Part shown: positions 1 through 11,497 of the stretch, one piece after another
Layout: each line of letters starts with the position of its first letter
Numbering within the stretch: position 1 is the first letter of the stretch
Source: Metallyticus violacea
Taxonomy: Eukaryota; Arthropoda; Insecta; Mantodea; Metallyticidae
DNA: 64,000 nucleotides
Assembly (NCBI GenBank): GCA_030762175.1
Contig: CM060835.1
Coordinates: forward strand, 84,656,001 to 84,720,000
Direction: 5' to 3'
The notes under the pieces: generated by a model
Told to the model about the DNA's origin: nothing
Seen by the model: only the letters and a program-made list of their open reading frames with translations
Databases searched by the model: none
Position numbers and translations under genes: made by a program

Positions 1-242
1 TGCAATGTCAATTCAACCAGACATGTTGGGCCATTTTTCAAATAACGCTGACAAGTATTGTGGCATATGGGGGGGGGTGACAATGTGAGGAAACTAGTAT
101 GCGTATTGTAGTATTAAGACGATTAACATTTATAAGTGATGGTTGGGGAATTGAGTGTGGGGAAAGTAAACGGCGAATGTGTAGTGTTTTTTTTTTTAAA
201 CGGTTTCTGAGTAGTCGAGAACTGGAACTTGAAGAGAGTGGA
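1..242 (+). repeat. Left arm of a diverged inverted repeat (truncated by window edge)
   Basis: This segment matches, in reverse complement, the segment at about 541-745 and possibly on to 790. Anchor points are the TGTGGCAT..GGGGG block (58-77 against 673-690), ATTGTAGTA..AGACG (104-120 against about 650-668) and CTGGAACTTGAAGAGAGTG (222-240 against 542-560). Around 98-124 the arms differ at only about five of 27 sites, all transitions. The short reading frame here is a by-product of the repeat: the same frame in the other arm gives a related peptide ending in RELELEESG. No known element was recognised. It could be a foldback transposon or two copies of one repeat in opposite orientation. The arm probably continues outside the window. 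Confidence 0.65.
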
Positions 243-540
243 CGTTCCGGGTGGCTCTGTGAGCCGCATAAATATCATTCGGTACTCATTTTATTATCAT
301 AAGGCGAAACATGGGAGCGAGCTCGCAACAGTTTATAAAATCCATTTATATAGTTAGCATTTCTACTTAAAATAAAGCTAAACAGCGGGGGGGGGGGGAT
401 AATGTACCGAAGTATTCTATGCAAATATGAACATTTGTAAGTTTTAATTCATTACTTTATTAAAATGCATAAAACTTTTCCGACCGTGACCTCTACGTCG
501 TAAAGGTGGCCATCCATCCTAGGAGCAGAAGGTGCAACTA

Positions 541-790
541 CCACTCTCTTCAAGTTCCAGCTCTCGACTTCCTGTTGCCCTTCTGCGCATGGGCATAGTT
601 AATTTTTTCCATACAGTTCTCCAACTGTCACTTCTAAATAATAACCGTCTCAGTACTACAATGCACATATTAGCTCCCCCACATGCCACAGTTTGACAGT
701 TGTGACATATTTGACAAATTTGCCTGTATATTGTGACAATTAATTGTTTCATACATGTCATATGACAGGTATAAAATTGTAACTTATAAA
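541..790 (-). repeat. Right arm of the inverted repeat
   Basis: Reverse complement of the left arm at 1-242, with about 300 bp of unrelated sequence between the arms, including a run of G at 388-397. Similarity is clear from 541 to about 690 and weaker, but still visible through shared TGTCA/TGACA motifs, towards 745-790. The outer end runs into the TGACA-rich zone, so this arm may be one terminus of a larger element. Confidence 0.6.
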
Positions 791-808
791 TGTGATTGTG
801 CGATAAAG

Positions 809-1568
809 CAAATTTCTGTTTCATAAAGCTTACAATTTTGGAAAAAACAAATTATTGTGTTGACAGGATCATAAAAACAATAGCTATATTTATTCAAGGC
901 TCTTTGTTCTTTACTGAGTACTATATTTACTTACTGTGCGCTCACGGTATAATGTAAATTTAATCTGACAAAGTGCAATATATGATAATAATTAGCAACT
1001 AATGAAATTACTATTATTAGCACTTATTATTTGTAATAATCGATATTGAAACGATGATCTTCGTCACTTTATCGCTTATTTTATAATAAACGTAAACGAG
1101 TAACACAAACGATTAATTAGCTATGGCCGACAACGTTAACTCAGCACAGTAATAGGTTCAGGTAAGTTATGGGAGCATTGAAGAAAACATAATATCGAAA
1201 ATAACTTTTAACAAACTTATTATGTTTTTTTATCTCTTAGACTTGATCTTACATCGCATGAAGGCTAAAATTATAATCATATATTTCAATAAATTATAGC
1301 TGCATACATGCTATGGCAGGTAAACATTCTTCTGTCGTATTTGTTTGGTAATTTTGTAAATATATCAGCTTGTCACTTTTGTACGTAACATTATCATGAT
1401 TCATAAAGCAGATATGTCAAAATATTTCTGACAATCACACTATAAGTTTAAAGAAATAGAACATGACAATTTTGTAAATTTGACATGCCTAATGAAATAG
1501 AAACTTGTCTGACTTGTAAAACTATTGCCTGTCACCTGTCGAATTGTCACTTTTTATGAAACAGGGCC
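809..1568. mobile_element. Putative TIR element with dense subterminal TGACA/TGTCA motifs
   Basis: A CTGTTTCATAAA block at about 817-828 is matched in inverted orientation by TTTATGAAACAG at about 1553-1564, next to an AGGGCCCT palindrome. Between and just outside them TGACA or TGTCA occurs many times (clusters at about 690-780 and 1370-1560). Many DNA transposons carry such subterminal repeats as transposase binding sites, so a non-autonomous transposon is the favoured reading. No coding sequence was found inside. The boundaries are uncertain, because the motif cluster also covers the right arm of the neighbouring inverted repeat. Confidence 0.35.
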
Positions 1569-2369
1569 CTGCTCTGCTTCAAAGCTAAGGATGTGCGAGG
1601 TTATAAAGAAATGAAATAATTCTATACTACTTAAACAACTGAAGGTCATAGTCATATGTCCAGTGTTTGTTCATAACGTTTGTCCCGTTGTAGTTTTTTA
1701 TATTTAATGGCTTATATTAACTTAGGATTACATCGAAAAACGCAATTGTAATGTAGCGTTTGCTTATTTTTTGCGTTATGTCACTATTTTTTCCAGTATA
1801 TCAGCAATGCTTTAAAACAACGTGTGTATTGTACTCGTTAAAATGCTTAAATTTAGTTAGAGGTTTCCCTTTCGAGCACTAATGCCATTTATAGAATAAA
1901 AAATATCCTTATATCTAATACACAAAAACGCGAGCGAGCAAAGTGAAAATAGGAAATACTGCAAATGCTTCTCAGGTAGCTGTAATAAAAGTAAATACGT
2001 TGTTCCTTAATAGCCGTAAATTTTCCGAAATATGCAATACACATTACACTGTAGGGGTTGGGAAAATTAGCAGCAGGTTTAACAATCATCAATGCCTTAA
2101 TGCTGAAAACTGTTACATATATATTCTATTCTTTGTTTCACTGACTGCCATTGCATAAATATTTTCCCCATGTAAACTGACAGTAAATTCAACGTATCAG
2201 ATTCTCTAACATCTAAAAAATATTGTACACACCAATACAGTAGAAATAAAGAAAGCACATCATTGATCCCCATCGTCTTCAAAAAATTAAAATGTTGTTC
2301 TGTGATATACAACAATAAAGTCTCAACGAATAAAGGTGCAGTGTAGATTTGGTTTTAGCATGTATTTGG
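1569..2369. other. AT-rich stretch without recognised features
   Basis: No coding sequence, RNA gene or recognisable repeat is seen. Short overlapping frames on both strands are interrupted and have no motif that I recognise. Confidence 0.5.
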
Positions 2370-2560
2370 TTAGGTCTATATATACACACACACACACAAG
2401 CAAACTATATATAGTTTCCTTTGCGTATTACATATGACCTGTAAAATGTTTAGTTCTATATATATGCAAAGGGAACTATACATATATATATATATATATA
2501 TATATAGTTACCTTATATATTTTTTTCCTTTGCGTATTACATGGAAAAAATCCTTTCCCA
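2370..2560. repeat. AC and TA microsatellites with local duplications
   Basis: A TA/CA run lies at about 2376-2398 and a (TA)n run at about 2482-2507. Around them the phrase CCTTTGCGTATTACAT appears twice in direct orientation (about 2418-2433 and 2527-2542), and GCAAAGGGAACTATA (about 2466) is its partial inverted counterpart. CCTGTAAAATGT at about 2438 recurs at about 2680. This looks like slippage and local duplication around simple repeats. Confidence 0.75.
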
Positions 2561-2581
2561 ATTTATCATTTCATCTCATGT

Positions 2582-2655
2582 ATCATCAGTGTCCACCGTC
2601 TGTGGTGCCTCAGTAGTAAAAACGGACGTTAAACACTACTCAAAAAAAAAAAAAA
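2582..2655 (+). repeat. SINE-B 3' end with poly-A tail
   Basis: The segment from ATCAGTGTCCACCG through ACGGACGTTAAACACTA, ended by a run of A, is shared with the 3' part of the tRNA-headed repeat at 6553-6785 and with a small insert at 13941-13994 (minus strand). The A-tail and shared 3' end fit a short interspersed retroelement that is 5'-truncated here. The family name is mine. Confidence 0.7.
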
Positions 2656-2759
2656 GTATTACATTGCTTTTTAAATTACCTGTAAAATGTCACATAAAAT
2701 ACCGGCTATAAAAGCGTATTTTCGAAGATACTCTACTTAAATTATTTAAGAAACTTAAG

Positions 2760-2965
2760 TGTAAGACTTGCAGTATGGCCGAGGAGTGCAGTGCTTCAAT
2801 TGGAGTAATGGACGGACTTGCATCATAATATACATGGTAATACAGCCTCGAGGGTTTTGGAACTGTCATGGACTCAGATTCGCATGAGCAGGAATCGAAC
2901 ACCTGTAACTTTGCTCCAAAGACTTTCGCGATATCAGCTGGTAGCGCTTCCTCGGGTCTAATTGC
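2760..2965 (-). repeat. tRNA-derived SINE-like fragment (third family)
   Basis: On the minus strand the sequence GGTGTTCGATTCC (about 2891-2903) is a perfect RNA polymerase III B-box type motif. It lies about 40 bases downstream of a GCTACCAGCTGATATCGCG segment that resembles a tRNA 5' half with an A box. The anticodon arm is not intact, so this is not a functional tRNA gene. The part towards 2760 would be the SINE body, but I found no second copy in the window, so its extent is approximate. Confidence 0.5.
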
Positions 2966-4439
2966 TAATACATGTTGTATAGCACAAATGTTCAAATGTA
3001 GTTTGCAGCATTTGTGGTTACGGAAAATGCGCAGTTTAGAACCACGAAGTACAAATGTAGAATTTTAATGAAACCCACTGTTCGCCGGAGCGGACGTCCG
3101 TGGTAGAAATATACATGCGGGTCACATGTTAAGGATGGTCAAATCGGAATAGAGGGGTGGGAAGCAAGCTAAAGCGATATTCATTCCATCTTCGTCTGGC
3201 TCTTCTCGTTTGATTATCTTGTCCTCGGTCTCTCTCATCGTGGTTTTCCATTCTGTATGTTGCATGCTGAGGAGGTTTCTGGGGAACGCGTAACTTTGCT
3301 GTAACGCAAAGTGTGCAGCATGCCATATTGTCAAAGCAACTTCAGATACTTACTTCGTAAGTAGAAAGTTTTCAACTCAATATATCTGTCCCAAGGCGCA
3401 GAGGAATGTATATCCCGCTCACATTCACATTCTTTAAGGCAATATTAATTTACACAGCGGGTTCTGAACTAATGGCATAGGAATCCATACTGAAAGTATG
3501 ACAATGCAAACCGTCCATTATTTCAAGCGGAGCTTATACACATTCAAATTGCATCCGATTGGATCCAATCACGAAACATTCTACCTTTTATTGTGGCTAG
3601 ATCCCAGAAAAGCATCCTAAATAAGATTACGACGGTTTTCTTAAGATGGGTGAAAAACACTCTTTAATCATAAGAAATGAAGAAAAAAAAACATTTTTTA
3701 AATGATAGTTCATGCCCGTTTTACTACTGTTATATCCTAGGCGGTCGACACCGATGATACATGGGATGAAATAATAAATTGAGTAAGGATTTTGGGAAGG
3801 AAGCGTTCTAGGCTTAAGTTCGGAATACCTCCCCGACATTGGCCAGTGATGAAGATTGAGGAAAACTTTCGAGGACTGTCCTTGGGGATTAAAAGTGCAG
3901 TTCTCCCGTTAACGAATCCGCGCCGTAGTGACCTCTGCCACCAGTGTCGGTAGTAGACCTCGTGGATAAGATTGTCTCAAGGAGATCGAATATAACAATA
4001 TATTTTCTCAAGTAAAGCAGTTGTTCATGAATTATTACAACCAAATCTGGAACAACATTTAACCCAGTCTGACCCCGCTCAGCGCTGCAAATTATTTATT
4101 CTTTCCATGGAATTCAGATTCAGGATGTAAGTTTGACCTAATTCTATCTTAATCAGTTCTTGTTCAGGCAGGCCGCTTCAGTTCTTGTGCTCACAAAGTT
4201 ATAATATGTGTAGAGAGAGCCGGCAGTGTTCCATAATTGTAAACCAGAAGCCAAACTCTCACCTGGAATTTAGTAACTGCAATTAGCAATACAAAACCGA
4301 CAGAATTTATAAGCTACATTTTCCGTTGGTTTCAGTATTAAAATGTGCGTAATTAATGTAGTACTTTAATGTCCCGTAATACGTCTCAAACTGAAACTCG
4401 AGTTGTATTTGCCGTACGTTGGGGGAGAGGATTTCATTA
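2966..4439. other. Unassigned AT-rich sequence
   Basis: No coding region or repeat recognised. Short frames on the minus strand at 3122-3334 have two overlapping alternatives and no known domain. Confidence 0.5.
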
Positions 4440-5420
4440 AATTATCGAACAATTGATAACAATACAATTGCAGCTATGTCCGTAACGCTTTTAGTATGCA
4501 CTATATTTGCCATTAAAAATGTTGGTAAAAGAGAGGTATTGGAAAATTTTAAAGGTATTTCGGAGGCTGCCCGAATATAGGATTTTGTATGCATTAGGTG
4601 ACACAAGCCCTTCCTATGGAACCGTTCGACTTGGTTGAGTGACTTAAACATGATAGAATAAGCATGGAAGACGCACCACGTCCTAGAGCTTCAAAATCAG
4701 CTCTGAGGCCATAAATTAATAAAGTGCATGGTATTGTTTTGGTTGACAAACGGGTGTAGTTGCGCGAATCAGCATTGGCCACGGCTGGGCAGGTTCATTT
4801 AATTTTGCATACGAAAATCTTTGTGCAAAATGGGTGTCCCGACTGCTTACTTCGAATCAAAAACGAAATCGCATGCATACATCGACCTACTGTTTAGAAA
4901 TGTTTAAGAAGAATGCAACCGATGACTATTTACGAATGGTGGGTTCATTAATGTATGCGGGAAACGAATCAGCAGTTTAAATAACGGACCGTATGAGGCG
5001 AACAGGCTCCAAAATAGACGCTAAAGGTAATGCCTTTGGGATGCGAATGGAATTTTCTTTTGACTGCTTGAAGAAGGGGAAAACCATTACTGTTGAATAG
5101 TATGCATCATTTTTAGAGATACATGAAGACAGCCATTTGGAAAAATGTCCGAAACTGTCGAAAAAGAACTTGTGGTTTCGCCATGGAGTCGGTGCATTCA
5201 GACCGCGTCGCTGAGGACAAATTGACGGAATTACACTTTGGGAATTGTTCCGCACATCATCGAGCGCGATCCGATTAGCAAACTTAAAGAACATAGAAAT
5301 GATGAAGCTGCTTTGAACAGCTGGCAGTTTAAGGTAGCAGTAGAGGAGACATAGAGCTAAAATTGGATCAGAGCTCTTGTTTGAAGCTATTCTGTAGAGT
5401 TCAGTGTGAAAACAAACCAA
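4440..5420 (+). pseudogene. Decayed mariner-family transposase, plus strand
   Basis: Translated in shifting frames, the plus strand gives successive pieces of a mariner transposase in the right order. They include an N-terminal helix-turn-helix part (ALGDTSPSYGTVR near 4589-4628, then a piece resembling the GRxSxEDxPR linker near 4655-4685), NLCAKWVSRLLTSNQKRNR (about 4820-4875), CLEMFKKN (about 4895-4918), a piece matching the FxDYLEKGKTIxxEYYAS region as LKKGKTITVE then YASFLE (5069-5122), and a weak match to the histidine/aspartate second catalytic region. Many stops and frameshifts are present, and I could not find either terminal repeat. The 147-codon open frame on the minus strand at 4977-5420 is an antisense by-product. 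The element is dead, and its age is suggested by the heavy decay. Confidence 0.75.
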
Positions 5421-5812
5421 TTAGAAGCCCTGCCCCATATTGATTATTGACTGTAGGCTGTAGAGCGGCGCTTGATCTGTATCACATTGTACCTAAGGCG
5501 ATTACTTAATTTCTAATAGAAATGTGGGCGTACAATGTATGAATATTTTTCGTATTTGTATGATGAGTAATACAAATGTTTCGTGCATCTAATTCTTAAT
5601 GAAGATTTTTTTTTTCTCCCCAAGTTTTCATTTTCTCACCATGTCTGAAGTGCTTTTGCAGTTTGAGATTCGAAAGGCCAGCTTCTGAAATTATTTTCAA
5701 CACATAACAATGCCGTAGTATTACTAATAAACTTCCTGCAACATGTTTCATAATTCATTCCCCGGGTTCAAAGGCCTGTTGTGCCGCCCAACTTTTTCTT
5801 GCATTTTTTCAT

Positions 5813-5840
5813 GATTTCCCTTGGTCGCTTAGGTGAATAC
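5813..5840 (+). repeat. Core of a dispersed repeat shared with 47.3 kb
   Basis: TTTCCCTTGGTCGCTTAGG followed by TGAAT matches 47307-47330 at 22 of 24 bases. A conserved short core in otherwise diverged sequence suggests a fragment of an interspersed repeat. The family is not identified. Confidence 0.5.
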
Positions 5841-6219
5841 TGTCATAGACCTTACTTTTCCATGAATTTTCTGCTCTCCTATGTTAACAATAATATTTAG
5901 TGTAATTTTAACATCCACTGATAAAACCGGCCTCAACAGTTCGTATGTCTAATGCGTTAATGTGTGTTAGAGCTTCTTACGACAGTCATTCATGGCTGCT
6001 TTGCTAATGTGCGGCTCAAATCGTTTGTATTCTGTGTGGGTTCAAACTGGTATTTTCCTAACAAACAAGACAAAGGGTAAGCTGCCATTACATATCTTGT
6101 TATTCTATAAGCATCACTACATAGCATTTTCAAAGGATGACTTCGGTTATGGAACAGCGTTGGGAAATGTCTAGTCAAGGAATGCGATAACAATTGTGAT
6201 ATCGGACTCTTCTTACATA

Positions 6220-6500
6220 ATCGTTTCCGCAAGGGAAGAGAATCCATGGAAGACGAGCCTGTGTGTCCCTTGAGTACCATCAGTGAAAATGTGCTCCGTA
6301 ACGTGGAACAAGAGACTCTGAAAGATCGGCATAGCACTTTCCGCGAATTTGAGCAGTTAATGCCTTCAATACAACTTCTTTTAGGAAAAGAACCGAACTC
6401 TGAAGCAAAAAGGCGGTGTTACAATACGATAATGGTAGACTATGTGCCGGTCATCTTATCTTTAGTGTTACCCCCAAAGGGTCTGAAGTGTTCCCTCACC
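6220..6500 (+). pseudogene. Short mariner transposase fragment (N-terminal linker)
   Basis: The frame reads FRKGRESMEDEP (about 6225-6260), the typical mariner linker motif between the two N-terminal helix-turn-helix domains. It is followed by SENVLRNVEQETLKDRHSTF, which matches the next segment (xENVxxVxxLVxxDRRxTxRE) of the family. After that the frame drifts into unrelated sequence. No catalytic domain or terminal repeats were found. This is an independent relic from the one at 4440-5420, because it repeats the same protein region. Confidence 0.65.
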
Positions 6501-6552
6501 CTCTTGTCTAGACCTTGCACTGAGTGACTTGGACCCTTTCAAGAATATTTGC

Positions 6553-6785
6553 ACCGATCCGAGTGGTCGAGGTCATTGAGGCATGAACTCGTGAACAGGA
6601 AATCTGGAGTTTGATTCTCGCCAGGATCGTAGTTATAAATAACAAATGGTTGAAAGGTACCCTAAACCAGACCTAAAACACTTGCTTCCTTATTAATTTC
6701 ATTTCTTGCATTATCATTCATCAGTGTCCACCGTCGTGGTGTTTGAGCAGTAAAAACTAGCATTAAGCACTATGTATATAAAAAA
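6553..6785 (+). repeat. SINE-B, near full length, tRNA head
   Basis: The 5' end has tRNA-like pol III promoter elements: GAGTGGTCGAGG (A-box region, about 6560) and GAGTTTGATTCTC (B-box region, 6607-6619). The 3' end ATCAGTGTCCACCG..AGTAAAAAC..AGCACTA is the same as the SINE-B tail at 2582-2655. Both halves in one repeat show that the family is a tRNA-derived SINE of roughly 230 bp. It has no coding capacity. Confidence 0.7.
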
Positions 6786-8109
6786 GGGAATATCTGTATG
6801 GAGTTTTGAAGAAAGATGATGCGCGAAATGCAATTCTTGAATTTTTTTTTTTTTTTAATAACACACATATAAGCACATATATTGCGGTATATATTTTGAA
6901 TAGAACGAATCAATATTGATGTATGTATAGTGTGGACACGAAGTTCCACCACCCCCATAAATATATTAAATATATACACCATTGAAGTAGTTTTTTATGT
7001 CTAATGGACATGTTAGTATGTATGTTGTACAGCAGCATTCCTGATAAACTACTATTGGGCTTCGAAGTGGCCAGTCTGTGAGCAGTCAACGAAAGTGATA
7101 CACAGCCAACCCAGCGGTCTGAAAACACCTCATTTGAGATATAATGGAACCGGAGAGGCAAAATGAAATGATCCATCTTGATGAATTCAGGATTCTTCCT
7201 TGATCCCTCTGTTTACCAAAAGGAATATCAAACAGTTCCTTAACATAAGTGATATTAGTTTACAGCTATATTGAAAAACACATGGGCCGTGAATTTGTAT
7301 GCTATCCATGCCAGCCTATATAATGACATAGGGAGGGAATTTCTATCTTATAAAAACATGGCTGAAAAATTCTCCCCTCCCATTTGAATGCACTTTTACG
7401 CAAGTTTCGGCCAGTACTAAAAGACATGGCGTAGACTATTTTTTGTGAGGTCCTTGGGAATCGCCTCAATTATTTTCAGCACTTTACGAGAGTGCTGAAA
7501 TCGATTTCTACTAATTTTGGTTCAATTTGGGGATAAAAAGGTCACATGGGGTCAAATTGAGACTGTAGGGGGTGTGGTACACAATATTACATATTTAACC
7601 AAATACTCCATCACAGTATTTGCCACATGAGGCCTCGCATTGTATGAAGCTCTGGGCGTTTCAGAACTGACCTTACTATTTTCCTGTAACTACAGTGTAT
7701 GGCAGAACTGGATGTTGGTAAACTATTTTCTGACTATAAATAAAGGCCAACATAAACTTCTCAACAGATATAACAATCTTTGCTTTTTAGGTGTTGGAAT
7801 TTATCTCATTTGTTTGTATTATTATTCGTTTTATTTATTTGTTTTCTCTCTGTATCATGAGGTGCAGGAATGATTCATAGCCGGTGATAACTAATTAACA
7901 GAACGTGTCGCCTTCATCAAAAAACAAATGCGTCTATTCGAAAGCCTTTTGTTCTGGAGTCGAGAAACGCGATATTCTTGGGACATAAACCTTGTCAAGT
8001 GGAAATGGTAATGGATAATAGAGAAAACACTGCCTATTGAAATTCTCAAAGCATCATTTATATGATCTGTTATCAGCTGATAATGGCGAACAATTACAAC
8101 AGGTACATT
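6786..8109. other. Unassigned AT-rich sequence
   Basis: Contains a poly-T run near 6841-6856. Otherwise no gene or repeat recognised. Confidence 0.5.
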
Positions 8110-8295
8110 GATTTGATTTATTTACGGAAGATCTTTAACATTTCAGGTCATCAGCGTCCTATTCAATTGAGGCTGTGAAAAGGCCGATAAATTTTGCTCA
8201 GAGACCTCCTCTTTTAGGCTTGATGTTCATTTACATGCCTAAAATCTACGACAATGGACCCACGGCTTTATTTCCCTTCCGAAGGAACCCCATTG
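8110..8295 (-). repeat. SINE-A, 5'-truncated copy
   Basis: In reverse complement it matches the body of the full SINE at 42318-42615, from the CCTTCGGAAGGGAA segment (about 8273-8286) to the 3' end AAATAAATC (about 8110-8122). The tRNA-like head is missing: the similarity stops near 8295 and is followed by unrelated sequence. The CTCAGAG..CCTC and TTTAACAT..TCAGGTCATCAGCGTCC blocks are diagnostic. Confidence 0.8.
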
Positions 8296-10630
8296 ACACC
8301 TACAACTGCACTTGCTGATACTCTCGTACCATCCTGCTTAATAGTGGAAATTCTACCTTCTTTGAAATCTTAAACCATCTAAAGACATTAGAACCATAGG
8401 CTTGTTTAAGTTTTTCGCTAGTTTCTGCGGATGTATTTCAAAGTAAAGCAGATCTTTATTGCTGCATATTGCTATTCTCGTGTAAAGGACTATCAATCGC
8501 AGTTCAGTACGGTGCTGCCATTACGTATGAAATTGTCAAATATGGTAATTTAAAAAAATATGGCTTAAAATTAAAATTGAGGAAAATTTCATTCTAAAGT
8601 CTTTCTTGAACAGCCATCGTATGTATGAAATAACCCCCCCCCCAAAAAAAAGCCAATGCATTTACATTTTACTATTTATTTGTGGAGGTTCGCGGTTTTT
8701 TTTTTTTTTTTTTTTTTTTTCCCATCCTATGCTAAGATATCAAGGACCACTAGAGGATATAAATAAGTCGATCACGCACAAAATTCACAAAATAGAATCC
8801 ATTGCAAAGTTTTGACCACTGATAACGTCCGATTTGAAAGACAGTCAAATGCACTTATCACTAATTGGCTGGCAATGTATTCAAAGTCAGATTAAACCGA
8901 TTCCGCGTTTTGCCACCTTGCACAAACTGGATCGCAGTAAACACACTTGGCTATAGATGGCAGGCCGATAAGTCACGCTCTTGTTGCAATTTTTCTTTCT
9001 TTCTTTTCCTATCCTGCATCGAACGAGACAGCTGGGAAAATCCGAGCCTAATTTGAACGCTCTCCCGAACTACGGAAATCCGTGCGAATTGAGTCCACAT
9101 CACAGCACCGTTTTGCACCCAACCAGCTATGTCTATTAGAGCTATAGGATATATTTCAATAAGCTTTGTAAAAATAAATTTAAATTTTGTAGCAATACAT
9201 TTCAAGCTATACACTATTATAGAGATAGAAACTATAACCGTATCTCAGACCTAAGTTTGCAAAAAATGTGCTTTTCTTCTAAATATGGACATTGCTCATA
9301 ATGGCAAGGAAAAAGTGATTGTAAAATTTGTGTTGTTCTTAGTGATTATAGACCCGTGCATGTCAAGTAATTTAGAAGTTTAGAGAGCAAATAAATATTT
9401 GTAGTATAACCTACTTTGTTTAATATTAAGTCAACATTTAATATAGAATATGTTTTTGTTGGTACGCTGTTACTGTAACATTTTCTCCTCATTTTGTGGT
9501 ATTCGACTTGACGCTTGATTGGTATTCCGCACAGGAGTAAACGAACTTTTTGGAATGACTAAACGTTCTAAAAGAGTTCTTATTTATTTCTGAAAAAATT
9601 TAACACATTCGGTATTTCTCAACATATGCTTGTAAGGAACTTCTACTTTGAAATTTTCAAATTTGTCTGACCTTTCTTATTATTCATTCATAGCCATCTG
9701 TCGTCTAGGTTCAAAACTCTGGTGCCTTGACTAGCAAGCAACTTGGTATTAAATCATGGTATTTATAATATCACCAATCCATAAGAGGCACTTATTTGCC
9801 TAGAGAAAGTAAAAATATCTATGGTTTTTCAAAATTAACGGGCCCATATTTTTATTTTCTATGCATCTTAAAAATTCTGGCACTTATTACACAACAAATG
9901 ATATTTTTGCATGAACATGATAACGGATTTGTTTTGAATTGTGGTTGAATGCAGATTTTCAACACCAGTAAAAGTGTATTCTATTAATTTCTATTTGTGA
10001 TGATAAATATCTTGCAAACTCGAATCGGGCTTGTTCATTGTTGGTAGGAATTTGAGTTGTTTGAACTATTTGAACTATCTGGTTCTTCATTTCATTTCAT
10101 TTCATCATAACTACAGACATACACCTATAGAATTTGACATCTAATCTACAGACGTCGCTAGAACACTTAAACCTTAACGAATAAAAAGTTGCTATTGTGT
10201 GGCTTTACAGGTTATTTTATAAGAACATACTATTTTCAGAGGTTGAAAATGTGGCGACATCTGTTACAGTAGATGGTCAACGTTATTTGAATATGCTTAA
10301 TACCGGTTTTTAAAAACGGAAACATTGAAAATATATTCATGCAGGATGGTGCACTTCCTAGCATCCTTAATGTAGTAAAAGAATTTTTAAATACATTTTT
10401 AGTGGCCGTGTTTTCAGTAGGCACTTTCCTAATCTGAACTGCAAGATCGCCAGATATTAACCAATCAGGTTTTTGCTCTCAGACACTCTGGAGGAAGGGG
10501 GATAGCTCTGTGGGAGCAACGTTAAGTACTTAGTGTGTAAGCGCTCCAGTTATACTTTTTGGGGTTAGGAAATAAAGTTCCCAGGTCATGAGGAGAAATG
10601 GGAACTACGCTCAGCATTACACATCAGATA
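8296..10630. other. Unassigned AT-rich sequence with a long poly-T
   Basis: A poly-T run lies at about 8696-8720 next to a poly-C/poly-A junction at about 8632-8650. A TTTCA pentamer is repeated about three times near 10087-10102. No coding region recognised. Confidence 0.5.
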
Positions 10631-11497
10631 CACGGTGAGGTTATACGAGTTATAATTGCGGCTCCATTCTGGAAAAGTCAGCCTCAAAGGCATATAATGC
10701 ATGTACAGTTTGTAGTTATGTTAAGGTATGCTTTTGTCAGCAAATAGTTGTGCATTCGGCGGTTACTTGGTGTTTTCATTGTGCTAATTGTTGTTTTTCA
10801 TTGGTTACGCACTAAATATAGTCTTGAATAACAGGATTTTATGTACAACACGTATATGAAAGTTGATTCTTGCAGAGAGTGGTAAGGCATAAGATTCGAA
10901 GAAAATGTCCAGTTTCCCAAGTTGTTAAAAGGCTCGAGAGAAGGATCTCTCAATGAAGGAAACTGTTCTAACCCGCCGTGTCGTGTTCTTACAAAAGAAA
11001 ATTTGGATGAAATACGGAAATTTCTTACGCAGATGTGTGAATTGTATTGCCGATAAGGGACGTCATTTTCAACACCTCTCATAACGCAGGTTAGCTCTTA
11101 TTATCATTTTAAATACAATAACAATTTGTGTTTCCAGTAAAAATGCAAATGTTAAAATAATACGAGGGTCAGTACTAAAGTTTTGAGACGAGAAAAAGTG
11201 AACGATAACTCAGTTAAACGTAATGTGGCATGTGGTACCTCCATGCATAACAAGTAAAACGGTATTATGTAGAGATCCTCCCCAATTCAGCATTCCAAGA
11301 GTGTGAGGGCAAATAATCCCTCTCATGCACAGGCAGCCAGCCTAACAATTTGACGTGTCTCAGAACTTTCCTACTGATCTCGTATACCAATTTTACGCAC
11401 TGCGACTGTTATCTTCTTCTTTTTTCCGGTTGCTGCGGCTGCACTTCCCCAGTAAGCAACCGAGCTCAGGCGGCCCTTAACTCAAATAACCTTCCTG
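10631..11497 (+). mobile_element. Element X copy 1: non-autonomous TIR transposon, interrupted by a MITE
   Basis: The ends are inverted repeats of roughly 60 bp: left CACGGTGAGGTTAT..GAGTTATAATTGCGGC..TGGAAAAG, and right the complement of CAGGAAGGTTATTTGAGTTAAGGGCCGCC. TA lies immediately outside both ends (10629-10630 and 11498-11499), as expected of Tc1/mariner-type insertion. It aligns throughout with copy 2 at 20758-21390 except for a 220-bp MITE plus its TA duplication. The interior plus strand reads RVLTKENLDEIRKFLTQM (about 10979-11032), resembling the helix-turn-helix leader found in many arthropod mobile elements (DUF4817-like). No catalytic domain remains. The family was not recognised. 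Confidence 0.75.
11163..11382. mobile_element. Mariner-type MITE nested in element X
   Basis: Inverted ends of about 28 bp (left CGAGGGTCAGTACTAAAG.., right the complement of CGAGATCAGTAGGAAAG..) are flanked by TA at 11161-11162 and 11383-11384. The other copy of element X has no such block between its ATTAAAATAA and CAACTTTTCGCA segments, so copy 2 shows the empty site. The 220-bp length and lack of coding sequence fit a miniature element mobilised by a mariner transposase. Confidence 0.8.

Noticed and set aside
4977..5420. Longest open frame in the window, 147 codons, minus strand
   Set aside because: It lies antisense to a decayed mariner transposase whose motifs are on the plus strand. 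It has no family motif of its own.
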